DNA of 64,000 bases from contig JAEUVJ010000061.1 in assembly GCA_016787085.1 (NCBI GenBank), forward strand, positions 143,138-207,137, read 5' to 3'. The stretch is from Chitinophagaceae bacterium. GTDB taxonomy: Bacteria; Bacteroidota; Bacteroidia; Chitinophagales; Chitinophagaceae. This document shows, one piece after another, positions 17,877 to 26,727 of this stretch. Positions within the stretch are counted from its first letter, which is position 1. Each line of letters opens with the position of its first letter. The position numbers and the translations under genes are program-made. The notes below the pieces were generated by a model that had not been told where the DNA came from, ran no database searches, and saw only the letters and a list, made by a program, of their open reading frames with translations.

Positions 17877-18501
17877 ACAGGAAGCGCCTATTTCACAGTT
17901 GCAGGATTATTTACCAGCGGGAACCTATGAGCCTGTATTGAGTTACCTGCGGCAGTTCAAGGTTCATCTTACAGTGGCGAGGGAAAGAAAAAGTATCCTT
18001 GGAGATTACCGGCACCGTACTTATCATGCCAATCACCGCATCAGCGTGAACGGTAGCCTGAATCGTTATGCTTTTCTCATCACCCTGCTGCATGAACTAG
18101 CCCACCTGCTGACCTTTGAGCAATTTGGCAATAAAGTAATGGCCCATGGCCGTGAGTGGAAAACGATCTATGGCCGGTTATTGCACCAGTTCCTTCAGCA
18201 TAAAGTTTTCCCGCCCGATATTGAAAAAGAGATCATGGTTTCACTTCACAATCCGGCTGCCAGCAGTTGTGCGGAGGATGGTTTATTAAGAGTATTGAGA
18301 AGATATGATCCGGCTGACAGTAAATTTCAGCTGATAGAAGAGCTAATGATCAATGCCACCTTCCGGATTGATGACGGACGTGTTTTTCAAAAAGGGAAGA
18401 AACTGCGGAAGCGGTTTCAATGCATGGAAATAAAGACAGGCAGGCAGTATCTCTTCAGCCCGGTGTATGAGGTGGAACTGATACAAAGCAGCTTGTTGTA
18501 A
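17869..18501 (+). CDS. SprT-like zinc-metalloprotease-domain protein
   Basis: 210 residues. HELAH at 75-79, followed by a downstream His (MAHGREWKTIY), is the zinc site of SprT/Spartan-like proteins. The family domain covers about 25-170. There is no signal peptide, so it is cytoplasmic. SprT-like proteins are thought to act as DNA- or protein-associated proteases, but bacterial members are mostly uncharacterised. The C-terminal 50 residues (KGKKLRKRFQCMEIKTGRQYLF) are basic and may bind nucleic acid; that is inference. It overlaps the preceding membrane protein by 8 bases. Confidence 0.85.
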   Translation: MPKQEAPISQLQDYLPAGTYEPVLSYLRQFKVHLTVARERKSILGDYRHRTYHANHRISVNGSLNRYAFLITLLHELAHLLTFEQFGNKVMAHGREWKTIYGRLLHQFLQHKVFPPDIEKEIMVSLHNPAASSCAEDGLLRVLRRYDPADSKFQLIEELMINATFRIDDGRVFQKGKKLRKRFQCMEIKTGRQYLFSPVYEVELIQSSLL

Positions 18502-18544
18502 TCAAAACTTAATTACCTTAGAAAATAAATCAAAACTAACGAGT

Positions 18545-19084
18545 ATGAAAAAGTTCATCCTGGCCATTTTAGTAACCGGCATTGTTACCACGATGTATGC
18601 ACAAACAGACAAAGGGGATGTGATGGTAGGCGGCAGACTGGACCTGAATACGGGTGATAACAGTACGTATATCGGGTTTACTCCCGGTGTAGGTTTCTTT
18701 GTGGCAAAGAATATTGCCATTGGCGGCAATCTTGGGATCACCCACCAGAAGATCGGCGATTCCAAAACGACCAACTTCGGTATCGGGCCTTTTGCCCGTA
18801 TTCTTTTTACCAATTCAAATGTAAAGCCCCTGCTGCAGGGTTCGTTTAGCTACCTGAGCTCAAAGTATAAAGAGCCGGGTTTCTCCTCCAGCAATACCGG
18901 TACCAATATATTTCTTGGCGGAGGTGTTGCTGTATTCATCAATGAAAATGTATCCATCGAAGGGCTGATGGGTTATTCGCATTCCAAGTACAAAGATTTT
19001 GACGGCGATGGTGGGTTCAACCTCGGCATCGGCTTCCAGGTATATTTAACGAAAAGGCAGGTGGATAAAGTGAGGGGGAGATAA
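18545..19084 (+). CDS. Outer-membrane beta-barrel protein
   Basis: 179 residues. A signal peptide (MKKFILAILVTGIVTTMYAQ) precedes an eight-strand-like barrel with alternating small and aromatic residues: VMVGGRLDLNTG, YIGFTPGVGFFVAKNIAIGG, NIFLGGGVAVFINENVSIEG, and a terminal FNLGIGFQVYL strand. It is like OmpX/OmpW-size porin-family proteins common in Bacteroidota; ligand unknown. The start lies 43 bases after the sprT-like stop, so it may be read with that operon or from its own promoter (TACCTTAG at about 18516, one mismatch). Confidence 0.85.
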   Translation: MKKFILAILVTGIVTTMYAQTDKGDVMVGGRLDLNTGDNSTYIGFTPGVGFFVAKNIAIGGNLGITHQKIGDSKTTNFGIGPFARILFTNSNVKPLLQGSFSYLSSKYKEPGFSSSNTGTNIFLGGGVAVFINENVSIEGLMGYSHSKYKDFDGDGGFNLGIGFQVYLTKRQVDKVRGR

Positions 19085-19163
19085 ACAAGTTTAAGAGTTC
19101 CAGGTGTTCCATTAGTTCAAAAAACCTACAAAACGGAGTCCAACTCGTGAACTGCTGGAACTT

Positions 19164-19652
19164 TCAACCTTTCAACTTCTTCAACATCCACAGGCTGCAG
19201 CCGGTATGGCCGCTGTTGCCCATCGGACCTCGCAGATATTCAAAGCCGAATTTTGCATAGATATTCAGTGCCTGTTTCAGTTCGGGCATCGTTTCGAGAT
19301 ACACATTTGTATAGCCTGTTTCTTCAGCGAAGGACAGGCTTTTTTCTATCAGTGTTCTTCCAAGTCCTGTACCTCTTGCCTGCGGCAATAAATACATTTT
19401 AACCAGCTCGCAGGTTTCGGCAGGCAGGCCATCGGTAGGATAGATGCCGCCACCGCCCACAATTTCACCATTCATCTCGGCAACGAAATAGCCTGCGCCT
19501 TTTGTTTGGAATAATTCATACAAAGCGTCCGTAGTGGGGTCATAATACACCGTGCCGGGATGATTGGCGCCAAATTCGGCCAGTGTATCCCTGACGATCT
19601 GAGCCAGCACCGGGTTATCGCTTTGCTGAATGGGGCGAATAGTAATGCTCAT
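19164..19652 (-). CDS. GNAT-family N-acetyltransferase
   Basis: 162 residues. The acetyl-CoA binding motif A is LLPQARGTGLGRTLIEKSL (Q/RxxGxG/A type). It is followed by the family's helix and strand (AEETGYTNVYLETMP) and motif B (ALNIYAKFGFEYL). The full single-domain length fits. The substrate cannot be read from the sequence. The start codon has an exact -7 box (TAGCTTTG) four bases upstream. Confidence 0.9.
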   Translation of the reverse strand: MSITIRPIQQSDNPVLAQIVRDTLAEFGANHPGTVYYDPTTDALYELFQTKGAGYFVAEMNGEIVGGGGIYPTDGLPAETCELVKMYLLPQARGTGLGRTLIEKSLSFAEETGYTNVYLETMPELKQALNIYAKFGFEYLRGPMGNSGHTGCSLWMLKKLKG

Positions 19653-19656
19653 GCAG

Positions 19657-19664
19657 CAAAGCTA
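19657..19664 (-). promoter_or_regulatory. -7 box (TAGCTTTG) four bases before the GNAT start
   Basis: On the minus strand TAGCTTTG matches TAnnTTTG exactly and is separated from the ATG at 19652 by CTGC. Transcription would then begin at or near the A of the start codon. No TTTG is found at -33 spacing. Confidence 0.4.
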
Positions 19665-19729
19665 AGGAGTAAGCAAGAATCCATATTGTTCCTGATGGAT
19701 GTTGTTTGTTTCTGTATTGTTCTTCTTGA

Positions 19730-19857
19730 ATAAGGTAATAAGGTTGGCGTCACTAATAATCTGTTTTTCTACTAAGGTTTAGTTTCTTTTTATGGATGCA
19801 GCTTTTAACCTTAGTAGAAAAATAATCCGGGAGGAGAGTTTGACCTTATTACCTTAT
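19730..19857. repeat. 128-bp nested inverted repeat (REP- or MITE-like palindrome)
   Basis: Two perfect inverted repeats are nested. The outer pair is ATAAGGTAATAAGGT (19730-19744) and its complement (19843-19857). The inner pair is TTTTTCTACTAAGGTT (19764-19779) and its complement (19807-19822). The sequence between the arms is A/T rich and has no reading frame. It fills most of the 281-base gap between the start of the GNAT gene (19652) and the end of the M23 gene (19934), both on the minus strand. No target-site duplication or transposase is visible. Confidence 0.75.
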
Positions 19858-19933
19858 AAGGTTCAGAGATACTGTGTAAATTTCTGAAACAGGAGGTTAC
19901 TGATTGATAAACGATGATATTGCACTCGTTTAT

Positions 19934-20506
19934 TTATTCGACTGGCTTTTGATATGTTTCGCCTCCTTCTAAAAGCCGGATGCCGTCAGTCGTTCTGAAT
20001 TTTGTTCGCACAAAAGAATCTTTCTCATAGTTCAGTTTTCGTTTTACTGCAAAGTGCAGGTGAGGCCGCAATACAAAACCGGTGCTGCCGCTGTACCCGA
20101 TCAGCTGGCCTTTGGCTACGGTTCCTTTTTTTATCACTACACCAGCTTTCTGCAGGTGCCAGTAGCAGCCGAAGCTGCCATCCCTATGTTTGATCATGAT
20201 GTAATTCGCTTTCTTTTCATATCTGGCAAAAGGCCCGCCCTCGTCGCTATTATCTTTATAGCTATACACAACACCTTCCCGGGCTGCATATACCGGGGTG
20301 CCTTCGGGCATGCTGAAATCCAGTGCCGCTTTATGTTTATGGGAGAACAGACCGCCGTATCCCTGCACCACTTTATGGCTGGTACCTTCTTTAAACGGCA
20401 GGTCATAAACATAACTGTCAAGATTGGCTGTGACGGTACTGCCGGATAAGAAATAGATAAGCCCCCCGGCAATGATCAGAAGAAGGATGAGGAGGAGCTT
20501 TTTCAT
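19934..20506 (-). CDS. M23-family metallopeptidase, membrane-anchored
   Basis: 190 residues. An N-terminal hydrophobic segment (MKKLLLILLLIIAGGLIYFL) is an anchor or signal. The M23 domain has KHKAALDFSMPEGTPVYAAREG with zinc-ligand His and Asp, then the typical GCYWHLQKAGVVIKKG and the HLH motif RPHLHFAV. All expected ligands are present. These enzymes cut peptidoglycan cross-links or related peptides in the periplasm. This is the only complete M23 enzyme in the window; the bactofilin-linked protein at 16316 lacks the domain. Confidence 0.9.
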   Translation of the reverse strand: MKKLLLILLLIIAGGLIYFLSGSTVTANLDSYVYDLPFKEGTSHKVVQGYGGLFSHKHKAALDFSMPEGTPVYAAREGVVYSYKDNSDEGGPFARYEKKANYIMIKHRDGSFGCYWHLQKAGVVIKKGTVAKGQLIGYSGSTGFVLRPHLHFAVKRKLNYEKDSFVRTKFRTTDGIRLLEGGETYQKPVE

Positions 20507-20633
20507 GTGGGTAAAGTGCGGTCTATATTAGTTTCAGAGTTGCGTGATTTGACAGTCTGTATTACTCCTATCATTCCGGTTGCGGCGCACCCAATAGCAC
20601 AAATTCGGCTGTTGTATGCAATTTTATTCCTTG

Positions 20634-21044
20634 TCAATCTAATGGCTTTTTAAAAGAAAGAATTATGTCCACACATCTTTGTTGAACATGTGCATCAGGG
20701 AAATGCAAATCGTATGCTCCATCGGTTTCTTCTCCTAACCAGGTGATATAAACTTTTGTTATGTCAAACTTGAAATGTTTTGTCAGGTAGTTATAAACCA
20801 CCTCGGCTCTCTTTTTAGAAAGTCGTTTGTTGTATTTGATCGAACCTTTTGTGTCGGTATATGCGAATATTTTTAAAAACCCGAATGTGTCGGATGAGCA
20901 TTTATGCCCAATTTCATTTAGAGCTGAAAAATATTTTTTGTCGATTTTGTAACTGCCGGATGCAAAACGTAATGTTTGAACAGAAGTGCTTTGCCCAAAA
21001 GTAAACAAGGGCATCAAGAAAAGTAAAGCTGTAATTATTTGCAT
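20634..21044 (-). CDS. Small exported OmpA-like protein
   Basis: 136 residues from the ATG at 21044, which gives a clean signal peptide (MQIITALLFLMPLFTFGQ); an ATG at 21092 would add 16 residues. The mature part is a short OmpA-like domain: LRFASGSYKIDKKYFSAL, then IFAYTDTKGSIKYNKRLSKKRAEVVYNYL (landmarks AYTDTKGS and LSKKRAEVVYNYL). The canonical GHTD is replaced by AYTD, and the NRRVE segment by QQRCVDIIL, so peptidoglycan binding is uncertain. A near-consensus TAACTTCG lies upstream of the longer start. Confidence 0.75.
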   Translation of the reverse strand: MQIITALLFLMPLFTFGQSTSVQTLRFASGSYKIDKKYFSALNEIGHKCSSDTFGFLKIFAYTDTKGSIKYNKRLSKKRAEVVYNYLTKHFKFDITKVYITWLGEETDGAYDLHFPDAHVQQRCVDIILSFKKPLD

Positions 21045-21205
21045 GAGTCTTTGCCATTTCAATATTCCATTTAAAGTTGTATTCAAAAGCATTTTGTCAA
21101 TGAAATTGGTTCGAAGTTATGAGGGGTGTTAAAGATTGTATTCAACTCGTGTATTGCCATCATTTCTTCTTCCGAATTTAATTCATTTTCAAAGCATTTT
21201 TGGAA

Positions 21206-21235
21206 CAAAAAAAATCCCGGCCTCTCAGCCAGGAT
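21206..21235 (-). terminator. Intrinsic terminator of sucC
   Basis: On the minus strand ATCCTGGC / GCCGGGAT forms an 8-bp stem (one U-G pair) with loop TGAGAG and is followed by nine Ts (the As at 21206-21214). It lies 58 bases after the stop at 21293. Between the two is CTTCGACAAGCTCAGAGTGA, a motif that recurs between genes in many bacterial genomes. Confidence 0.75.
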
Positions 21236-21292
21236 TTTTGTATCGTTGATCACCCTTCGGAACTCTTCGACAAGCTCAGAGTGACAATATAG

Positions 21293-22504
21293 TTACGCTA
21301 CAGCTTTCTTCACCAGATCCGCTGCTTCACTCAGCAGTATCGCCGATTGTACTTTCAGGCCGCTTTCGTCTATCAGTTTCTTTGCTTCTTCGGCATTGGT
21401 GCCTTGTAAACGAACAATGATCGGTATTTTAATGTTGCCGAGATTTTTATAAGCATCAATCACACCTTGCGCCACACGGTCGCAGCGAACAATACCGCCA
21501 AAGATGTTGATGAGGATCGCTTTTACAGCAGGGTCTTTTAAGATGATCTTGAAACCGGCTTCCACGGTTTGCGCATTGGCCGTACCACCTACATCGAGGA
21601 AGTTGGCAGGTTCGCCGCCGCTGAGTTTGATCATATCCATGGTGGCCATGGCGAGACCGGCGCCGTTCACCATACAACCTACATTGCCATCGAGCTTTAC
21701 AAAGTTCAGGTTGTATTTGCCGGCTTCCACTTCGGTCGGGTCTTCTTCGGATGTATCCCTTAATGATGTCAGGTCGGCATGGCGAACAAGGGCGTTATCA
21801 TCAAGGTTCATCTTACAGTCAACGGCCACGATCTTATCATCGGCTGCTTTGAACAGTGGGTTGATCTCGAGCATCGAGCAATCGAGCCCAACATAGGCGT
21901 TATATAAATTCGTAACGAACTTCACGCAGTTTTTGAATGCTTCACCGGTTAATCCAAGATTGAAGGCGATCTTCCTCGCCTGGAAACCTTGTAAGCCACC
22001 GGAAGGATGTACCCATTCTTTAAATATCTTCTCCGGGGTATCATGCGCCACATCTTCGATGTTCATACCACCTTCGGTACTGTACATGATCACATTTTGT
22101 CCTTTGGTCCTGTCCAGCAAAATGGATAAGTAAAATTCTTTTCTCGGGGAAGGGCCATCGTAGTACATATCCTGTGCTACCAATATCTTGTTCACCACTT
22201 TACCGGCAGGACCTGTCTGTATAGTGACCAATGTGCCGCCGAGTATCTTTTTGGCAATGTCTATGACATCATCCACGTTCTTGCCCACCTTTACTCCGTT
22301 GATGCCGGTTTCTTTGACGGTGCCTTTACCACGGCCGCCTGCATGTATCTGAGCTTTCACTACGGCGAAACTGCTGCCGAACTGTGTCTTGATCTGGCGG
22401 TAAGCCTCTTCCGCTTCATGCACGGTGCTGCAGGCAAATCCTTCCTGCACAAGAACATTATACTTTTTCAGTAATTCTTTAGCCTGGTATTCGTGGAGAT
22501 TCAT
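21293..22504 (-). CDS. sucC: Succinyl-CoA synthetase beta subunit (ADP-forming)
   Basis: 403 residues. MNLHEYQAKELLKKYNV at the N-terminus is the conserved start of SucC. The ATP-grasp domain follows (VKAQIHAGGRGKG, then EINPL with the Mg/ATP residues), and the C-terminal ligase domain carries GCMVNGAGLAMATMD and LDVGGTANA and INIFGGIVRCD. The enzyme joins succinate and CoA with ATP in the TCA cycle, with SucD as partner. sucD is not adjacent, which is frequent in Bacteroidota. A palindrome CGGAAAATTTCCG (22507-22519) sits directly before the start codon. Confidence 0.97.
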   Translation of the reverse strand: MNLHEYQAKELLKKYNVLVQEGFACSTVHEAEEAYRQIKTQFGSSFAVVKAQIHAGGRGKGTVKETGINGVKVGKNVDDVIDIAKKILGGTLVTIQTGPAGKVVNKILVAQDMYYDGPSPRKEFYLSILLDRTKGQNVIMYSTEGGMNIEDVAHDTPEKIFKEWVHPSGGLQGFQARKIAFNLGLTGEAFKNCVKFVTNLYNAYVGLDCSMLEINPLFKAADDKIVAVDCKMNLDDNALVRHADLTSLRDTSEEDPTEVEAGKYNLNFVKLDGNVGCMVNGAGLAMATMDMIKLSGGEPANFLDVGGTANAQTVEAGFKIILKDPAVKAILINIFGGIVRCDRVAQGVIDAYKNLGNIKIPIIVRLQGTNAEEAKKLIDESGLKVQSAILLSEAADLVKKAVA

Positions 22505-22670
22505 ATCGGAAAATTTCCGGCGAAGATATGTTAAAGGTCATTGCAGGCAATGCGAGGCAAGTGAATAGTGAATAGTTTTTATGCGAAACATTATATACTG
22601 GCTGAAGGCTGGAAGGCCCGATTGTTTTAAATTGCGGTTTTGAACGGAGGTGTTCTACCAAATTGCTGTT

Positions 22671-25403
22671 ATGAAGAAATTTTACCTTCCTGTACTGTCT
22701 GCACTCATCGCTTTTACCGCTCATAGCCAGATCACTTTAAGCGGCAGTAACTATTCACAGGATTTTGACGGAATAGGCTCTGGTTTGCCGGCTGGTTTCA
22801 GGGTGTCATCGAATGCTACAGCTTCGGCCCTGGGAACAGCTGCAACATTTACAAATACAATTGATGCTAATTCTCCCTGGAACAGCACTACTTCCGGCTG
22901 GAAGAACGTGGCTTCTGCGGATGGATTGATCAGTTCGGCCAATGGTGCAACGCAGGCCGCCCATACCGACAGATCGGTTGGTATCCGGCAAAGCGGTTCC
23001 GTGGCCGATCCCGGTGCGGCGCTTGAAATGCAATTAGCTAATACTACCGGTTTTGGCGCTTTTACATTAAGTTTCAAATTACAGTCATTGGATGTTACCT
23101 CACCACGCATCACCACGTGGAGAGTTGATTATGGTGTGGGAACATCCCCGTCAGCCTTTACACAGGTAGCTACCGTACCCGTTACGATCGAAACGGGGGG
23201 CAGTACATTCGCCAACACAACGGTAACGGTCAGCTTTGGCAATAGCTTAGATGATATCAGTCAGAATGTTTGGATAAGGATCACCAGCCTGGCAGCCGCT
23301 ACCGGATCAGGCAACCGGGCCACCACGGGTATTGATGATATTTCACTGAACTATTCACTGAGTTCAGGCTGTACGCCACCGGCTACACAAGCTTCGGCAG
23401 CTTCATTTGCATCGGTCACCAATAATTCATTTACCGTTAACTGGACAGCAGGCAGCGGTTCTAATTCTTTGGTGATACTGAAACAAGGCAGTGCGGTAGC
23501 CGGTACCCCGGTTACGGGTACGGCTTATACAGCAGGTACAGTTTTCGGCAGCGGGCAAACGATAGCTGCCAATGAATACGTAGTATATAACGGGACAGGC
23601 AATTCAGCGGCAGTAACCGGCCTGTTGCCGGGTACAACCTATCATGTGGCTGTCTTTAGTTTTGATAATACTTTTTCCTGTTACAATATAACAAACCCGG
23701 CTACCAACAGTACGGCTACTTCCTGCGGTGAGCCTACCTTACAGGTAAGTACTGTAAACGCTAATGCTTCCTTAGTATCTGCATCCGTAAGCTGGAGCGG
23801 TGGTAATGGCAGCGGGTATGTTGTTAAAGTGAATTCGGTAAATAGTTTTACCCCGCCGGTTGATGGTACAAGCTATACAGGCAATACAACATATAGCGGA
23901 GGTGAGCAGGTTTTGTATGCCGGCACAAATACATCCACGTTTGTTACCGGATTGACAACAGGTACCACGTATTATGTCACTGTTTACAATTACAATACTT
24001 GTGCGGGCCTCCCTGATTACCTGGTATCGGGCAATGTGGTCAGAACATTCACAACACTTGTCAATAATGGCATCCCGCTGAACTATTACAGTTCTGCAAC
24101 GGGGCTTTCCTGTGGAGCATTGAAAACAGAATTGCGCAATATTATCAATAGCGGCCTCAATCATCAGAGTTATGATGACCTGTGGACGATCTACCAGACA
24201 GGTGATATACAACCTGCCGAGCTGGGTGGCGGCAACGTGATATGGGATATTTATTCGGATGATCCGACTGGTCCCGATCCTTATGAGTTTACACCGGGTA
24301 CTGATCAGTGCGGCTCATACAGTGGTGAAGGCGATTGTTACAACCGGGAGCATTCATTTCCGCAAAGCTGGTTTGGTGGCGGTACCGGTGCAGGCCCGGG
24401 TACAGACTATCACCATATTTTCCCGACCGATGGTTCAGTGAATGGTCTTCGATCAAATTTTCCTTATGGCAGAGTGGGAACCGCCTCGCAAACCTCTGAC
24501 AACGGCAGTAAACTGGGAAGCAGCAACTGGCCGGGTATGACGGGTACCGTTTTTGAACCCATCAACGAATACAAAGGCGATGTGGCCCGTGCATTTTTGT
24601 ATATGGTCACCTGTTACCAGAACAGTATGGCAGCCTGGGAAGCCGACGACCCCAGTGGTGATATAGCTATGGACGGAACCACCTGGCCATCGGTAGAGAT
24701 CCCTTACCTGCAACTGATGTTGTCATGGCACGACAGCGACCCGGTTAGCCAGAAGGAAGCAGATCGCAACAATACTGCGCTTGGTTTCCAGGGAAACCGG
24801 AACCCGTTTGTGGATCACCCGGAGTATGTTGATCTTACCTGGTCGGCATCATGCGGGCTGACCTTACCGGTTGATCTTACTGCATTCAAAGGACGGCTTT
24901 CAGGTAATACGGTTCTATTGAACTGGACAATCGAAAGAGCAGAAGGCTTTAGTCACTTTGAAGTAGAAAGAAGTGTAAATGGCGGATCATTTGTGAAAGC
25001 AGGGAAAGTGACATGGATCGCCGGTTTGAATAATTATTCTTTTGCCGACGATATAGCAGCCATCAGCGGTAAAGTTTTATACCGTTTGAAGATGGTGGAT
25101 GATAATGGTGTTTTCAAGTACAGTAAAACGGTAAGCATTACACTTGCGGGCCTGGATGAGATAGCGCTGGTATATCCCAATCCTGCGCGGGGCACGATCC
25201 ATATATCTTTCCGGAAGACGCTTACGTCAAATGCCATGTTGTATGTGTCGGATGCATCCGGAAGAACGGTTAAAAGGATGGTTTTACCGGGAGGCCAGGT
25301 AAACTATCCGCTGAATATAGAAGGTCTTGTCAGCGGTATGTATATACTCAAATGTGTGAAGGACGGAGAAGTGAGCCACGCCAAATTCATCGTGCAGCCT
25401 TAG
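22671..25403 (+). CDS. Secreted endonuclease I-type nuclease with FN3-like domains and T9SS sorting signal
   Basis: 910 residues from the ATG at 22671, giving the signal peptide MKKFYLPVLSALIAFTAHSQ; a GTG at 22650 gives a poorer one. Residues about 20-235 are a beta-sandwich region (LDVTSPRITTWRVDYG). Two FN3-like modules follow (about 240-460, each ending in GTTYHVAVFSFD or GTTYYVTVYNYN). The endonuclease I domain spans about 465-725 with YNREHSFPQSWF (about 556-567) and DYHHIFPTDGSVNGLRSN, the metal-binding and catalytic core. A T9SS type A domain closes the protein (YPNPARGTIHISF, GRTVKRM, GMYILKC). It is probably exported through the T9SS to degrade extracellular DNA/RNA. Confidence 0.9.
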   Translation: MKKFYLPVLSALIAFTAHSQITLSGSNYSQDFDGIGSGLPAGFRVSSNATASALGTAATFTNTIDANSPWNSTTSGWKNVASADGLISSANGATQAAHTDRSVGIRQSGSVADPGAALEMQLANTTGFGAFTLSFKLQSLDVTSPRITTWRVDYGVGTSPSAFTQVATVPVTIETGGSTFANTTVTVSFGNSLDDISQNVWIRITSLAAATGSGNRATTGIDDISLNYSLSSGCTPPATQASAASFASVTNNSFTVNWTAGSGSNSLVILKQGSAVAGTPVTGTAYTAGTVFGSGQTIAANEYVVYNGTGNSAAVTGLLPGTTYHVAVFSFDNTFSCYNITNPATNSTATSCGEPTLQVSTVNANASLVSASVSWSGGNGSGYVVKVNSVNSFTPPVDGTSYTGNTTYSGGEQVLYAGTNTSTFVTGLTTGTTYYVTVYNYNTCAGLPDYLVSGNVVRTFTTLVNNGIPLNYYSSATGLSCGALKTELRNIINSGLNHQSYDDLWTIYQTGDIQPAELGGGNVIWDIYSDDPTGPDPYEFTPGTDQCGSYSGEGDCYNREHSFPQSWFGGGTGAGPGTDYHHIFPTDGSVNGLRSNFPYGRVGTASQTSDNGSKLGSSNWPGMTGTVFEPINEYKGDVARAFLYMVTCYQNSMAAWEADDPSGDIAMDGTTWPSVEIPYLQLMLSWHDSDPVSQKEADRNNTALGFQGNRNPFVDHPEYVDLTWSASCGLTLPVDLTAFKGRLSGNTVLLNWTIERAEGFSHFEVERSVNGGSFVKAGKVTWIAGLNNYSFADDIAAISGKVLYRLKMVDDNGVFKYSKTVSITLAGLDEIALVYPNPARGTIHISFRKTLTSNAMLYVSDASGRTVKRMVLPGGQVNYPLNIEGLVSGMYILKCVKDGEVSHAKFIVQP

Positions 25404-25406
25404 CGT

Positions 25407-26213
25407 ATGAGTCGCCTTGTTATCATATTGCTGTTATTTTTATGGGCAGCCTGTTCTTCTGTCAAAAAAATACAAGGACCGGAAAGGACGTCTTCATTGA
25501 CAGGAACTGAATTCTACCGCCAGGCATTTCCGATGAAATGGAAAGAAAGGGATTCTTTTGTTGTGAAAGAAATACTGGCCGGAAACATTCCTTCTTTTTT
25601 GAAAAGATTTATTCCTGTGAATACTTCTGTAGTTGATTCTTCAACAGGAAAGACATGGTCAGCTACGTATTATGTGGCGTCCGATTACCTGAGTGTGGGA
25701 ACAGATGATGACTGGGCAAGAATACATATCACTCCTTATGCAGCCCAGAGAATCGCCGATAGTTTTGATTGTTTTTTGCCGACAAAGAAAATGGCGGATG
25801 ATATTTACAAAGCAGCCAAAGTAAAACTGGAACCCGTACCCATGTATGCGTTCCGCGACAGTACACCCACCATGTGGCATCATCATCTTATTGTGGAGGG
25901 GCAGCGAAAAGGGAAAAAAGGACTGATCGCCGGCATACAAAAGGATGTGGTCATCAGCGGAAAGGTATTAAGAGATACAAGACCCGAACGAGTGGCCATT
26001 TACGGATGGCACCGGCTGGATGGTAAACCGATTCAGCCTTTGTACACTGGCCATATTTACTGGTGGGTGGATTACAGCCAGGGCATCCGTCTTATCTATC
26101 GGAAGATAAAAGTGAATGGCAAATGGATGGATTATACTGATGTATTGAAAGATCCGGTATTACAACGCCTGTTATGTGATGAAGAGGTTTGTGATTTTTT
26201 CCGGTATGAGTAG
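25407..26213 (+). CDS. Lipoprotein of unknown function
   Basis: 268 residues with a lipoprotein signal peptide (MSRLVIILLLFLWAAC, lipid-modified Cys at 16). Recognisable stretches are YVASDYLSVGTDDDWARIHITPYAAQRIADS, HHHLIVEGQRKGKKGL and AIYGWHRLDGKPIQP, GHIYWWVDYSQGIRLIYR (partial landmarks). The HHH and WW patterns with conserved Asp suggest an enzyme, but I do not recognise the family. It starts 3 bases after the secreted nuclease, so both are probably one transcript; a role in envelope-linked nucleic-acid or debris processing is only a guess. Confidence 0.7.
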   Translation: MSRLVIILLLFLWAACSSVKKIQGPERTSSLTGTEFYRQAFPMKWKERDSFVVKEILAGNIPSFLKRFIPVNTSVVDSSTGKTWSATYYVASDYLSVGTDDDWARIHITPYAAQRIADSFDCFLPTKKMADDIYKAAKVKLEPVPMYAFRDSTPTMWHHHLIVEGQRKGKKGLIAGIQKDVVISGKVLRDTRPERVAIYGWHRLDGKPIQPLYTGHIYWWVDYSQGIRLIYRKIKVNGKWMDYTDVLKDPVLQRLLCDEEVCDFFRYE

Positions 26214-26298
26214 CTGGTTATACGACCCCGATAGATAAAGGTTTTTTATATTTTTTGTGTGTTTAGTGTTTTTGTGGGAAGAGTTCTTCTGTAAAGCC

Positions 26299-26627
26299 TA
26301 ATGCCACCCCTTCGGGGTTCAGATCAGTTATTCCTTGTGCTGTTATAGTAATGACATCCCTTCGGGATTGGCATAAGATTATAAACCCGGCGAATTGAAT
26401 AGGTATTGAAGCCCGAAGGGCTGATATTAATATTAGATGTATTGTAAATCGAATGTGATCAAAACCCCGAAGGGGTGATAGTAAATTCATAGGATTGATG
26501 GGAAACATATACTGTTCACCGCACAAGTGTCATTCAAGATTATAAAAGCTAAAGCCCGAAGGGCTGATATTTATAGTAGTATATTATAAATCGAATTTGA
26601 TCGAAACCCCGAAGGGGTGATAGTAAG
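26299..26627. repeat. Cluster of REP-like extragenic palindromes (ACCCCGAAGGGGT units)
   Basis: Fills most of the 514-base gap 26214-26727. Two direct copies of about 75 bp (26409-26484 and 26552-26626, roughly 85% alike by eye) each hold two short hairpins, AGCCC-GAA-GGGCT and ACCCC-GAA-GGGGT. Two further hairpins in the opposite sense lie at 26306-26318 and 26356-26368 (ATCCC-TTC-GGGAT). The hairpins keep the loop GAA/TTC. No reading frame with gene-like features spans them. The rest of the gap (26628-26727) contains TACGTTTG at 26703-26710, a likely -7 box of the next gene. Confidence 0.85.
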
Positions 26628-26702
26628 CCATCAACATGACCTGCCAAACCTGTTATGATTTGCTGAGGCAATCCTTCACCTGCATCTTTACACAATTTTC
26701 AG

Positions 26703-26710
26703 TACGTTTG
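26703..26710 (+). promoter_or_regulatory. Candidate -7 box (TACGTTTG) of the purine nucleoside phosphorylase gene
   Basis: Exact match to TAnnTTTG, 17 bases before the ATG at 26728. No TTTG is present at 19-21 bases upstream, so this is a half-site assignment. Confidence 0.4.
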
Positions 26711-26727
26711 CCGGATTATCATTTTTT

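Noticed and set aside
19730..19857. Insertion sequence
   Set aside because: No transposase frame or target duplications; only palindromic structure is present.
21240..21285. CTTCGACAAGCTCAG motif as a regulatory site
   Set aside because: It is a commonly dispersed intergenic motif in many genomes and shows no link to sucC control here.
26299..26627. CRISPR-like array
   Set aside because: Units are palindromes with uneven spacing and no unique spacers of constant length; no cas gene nearby.
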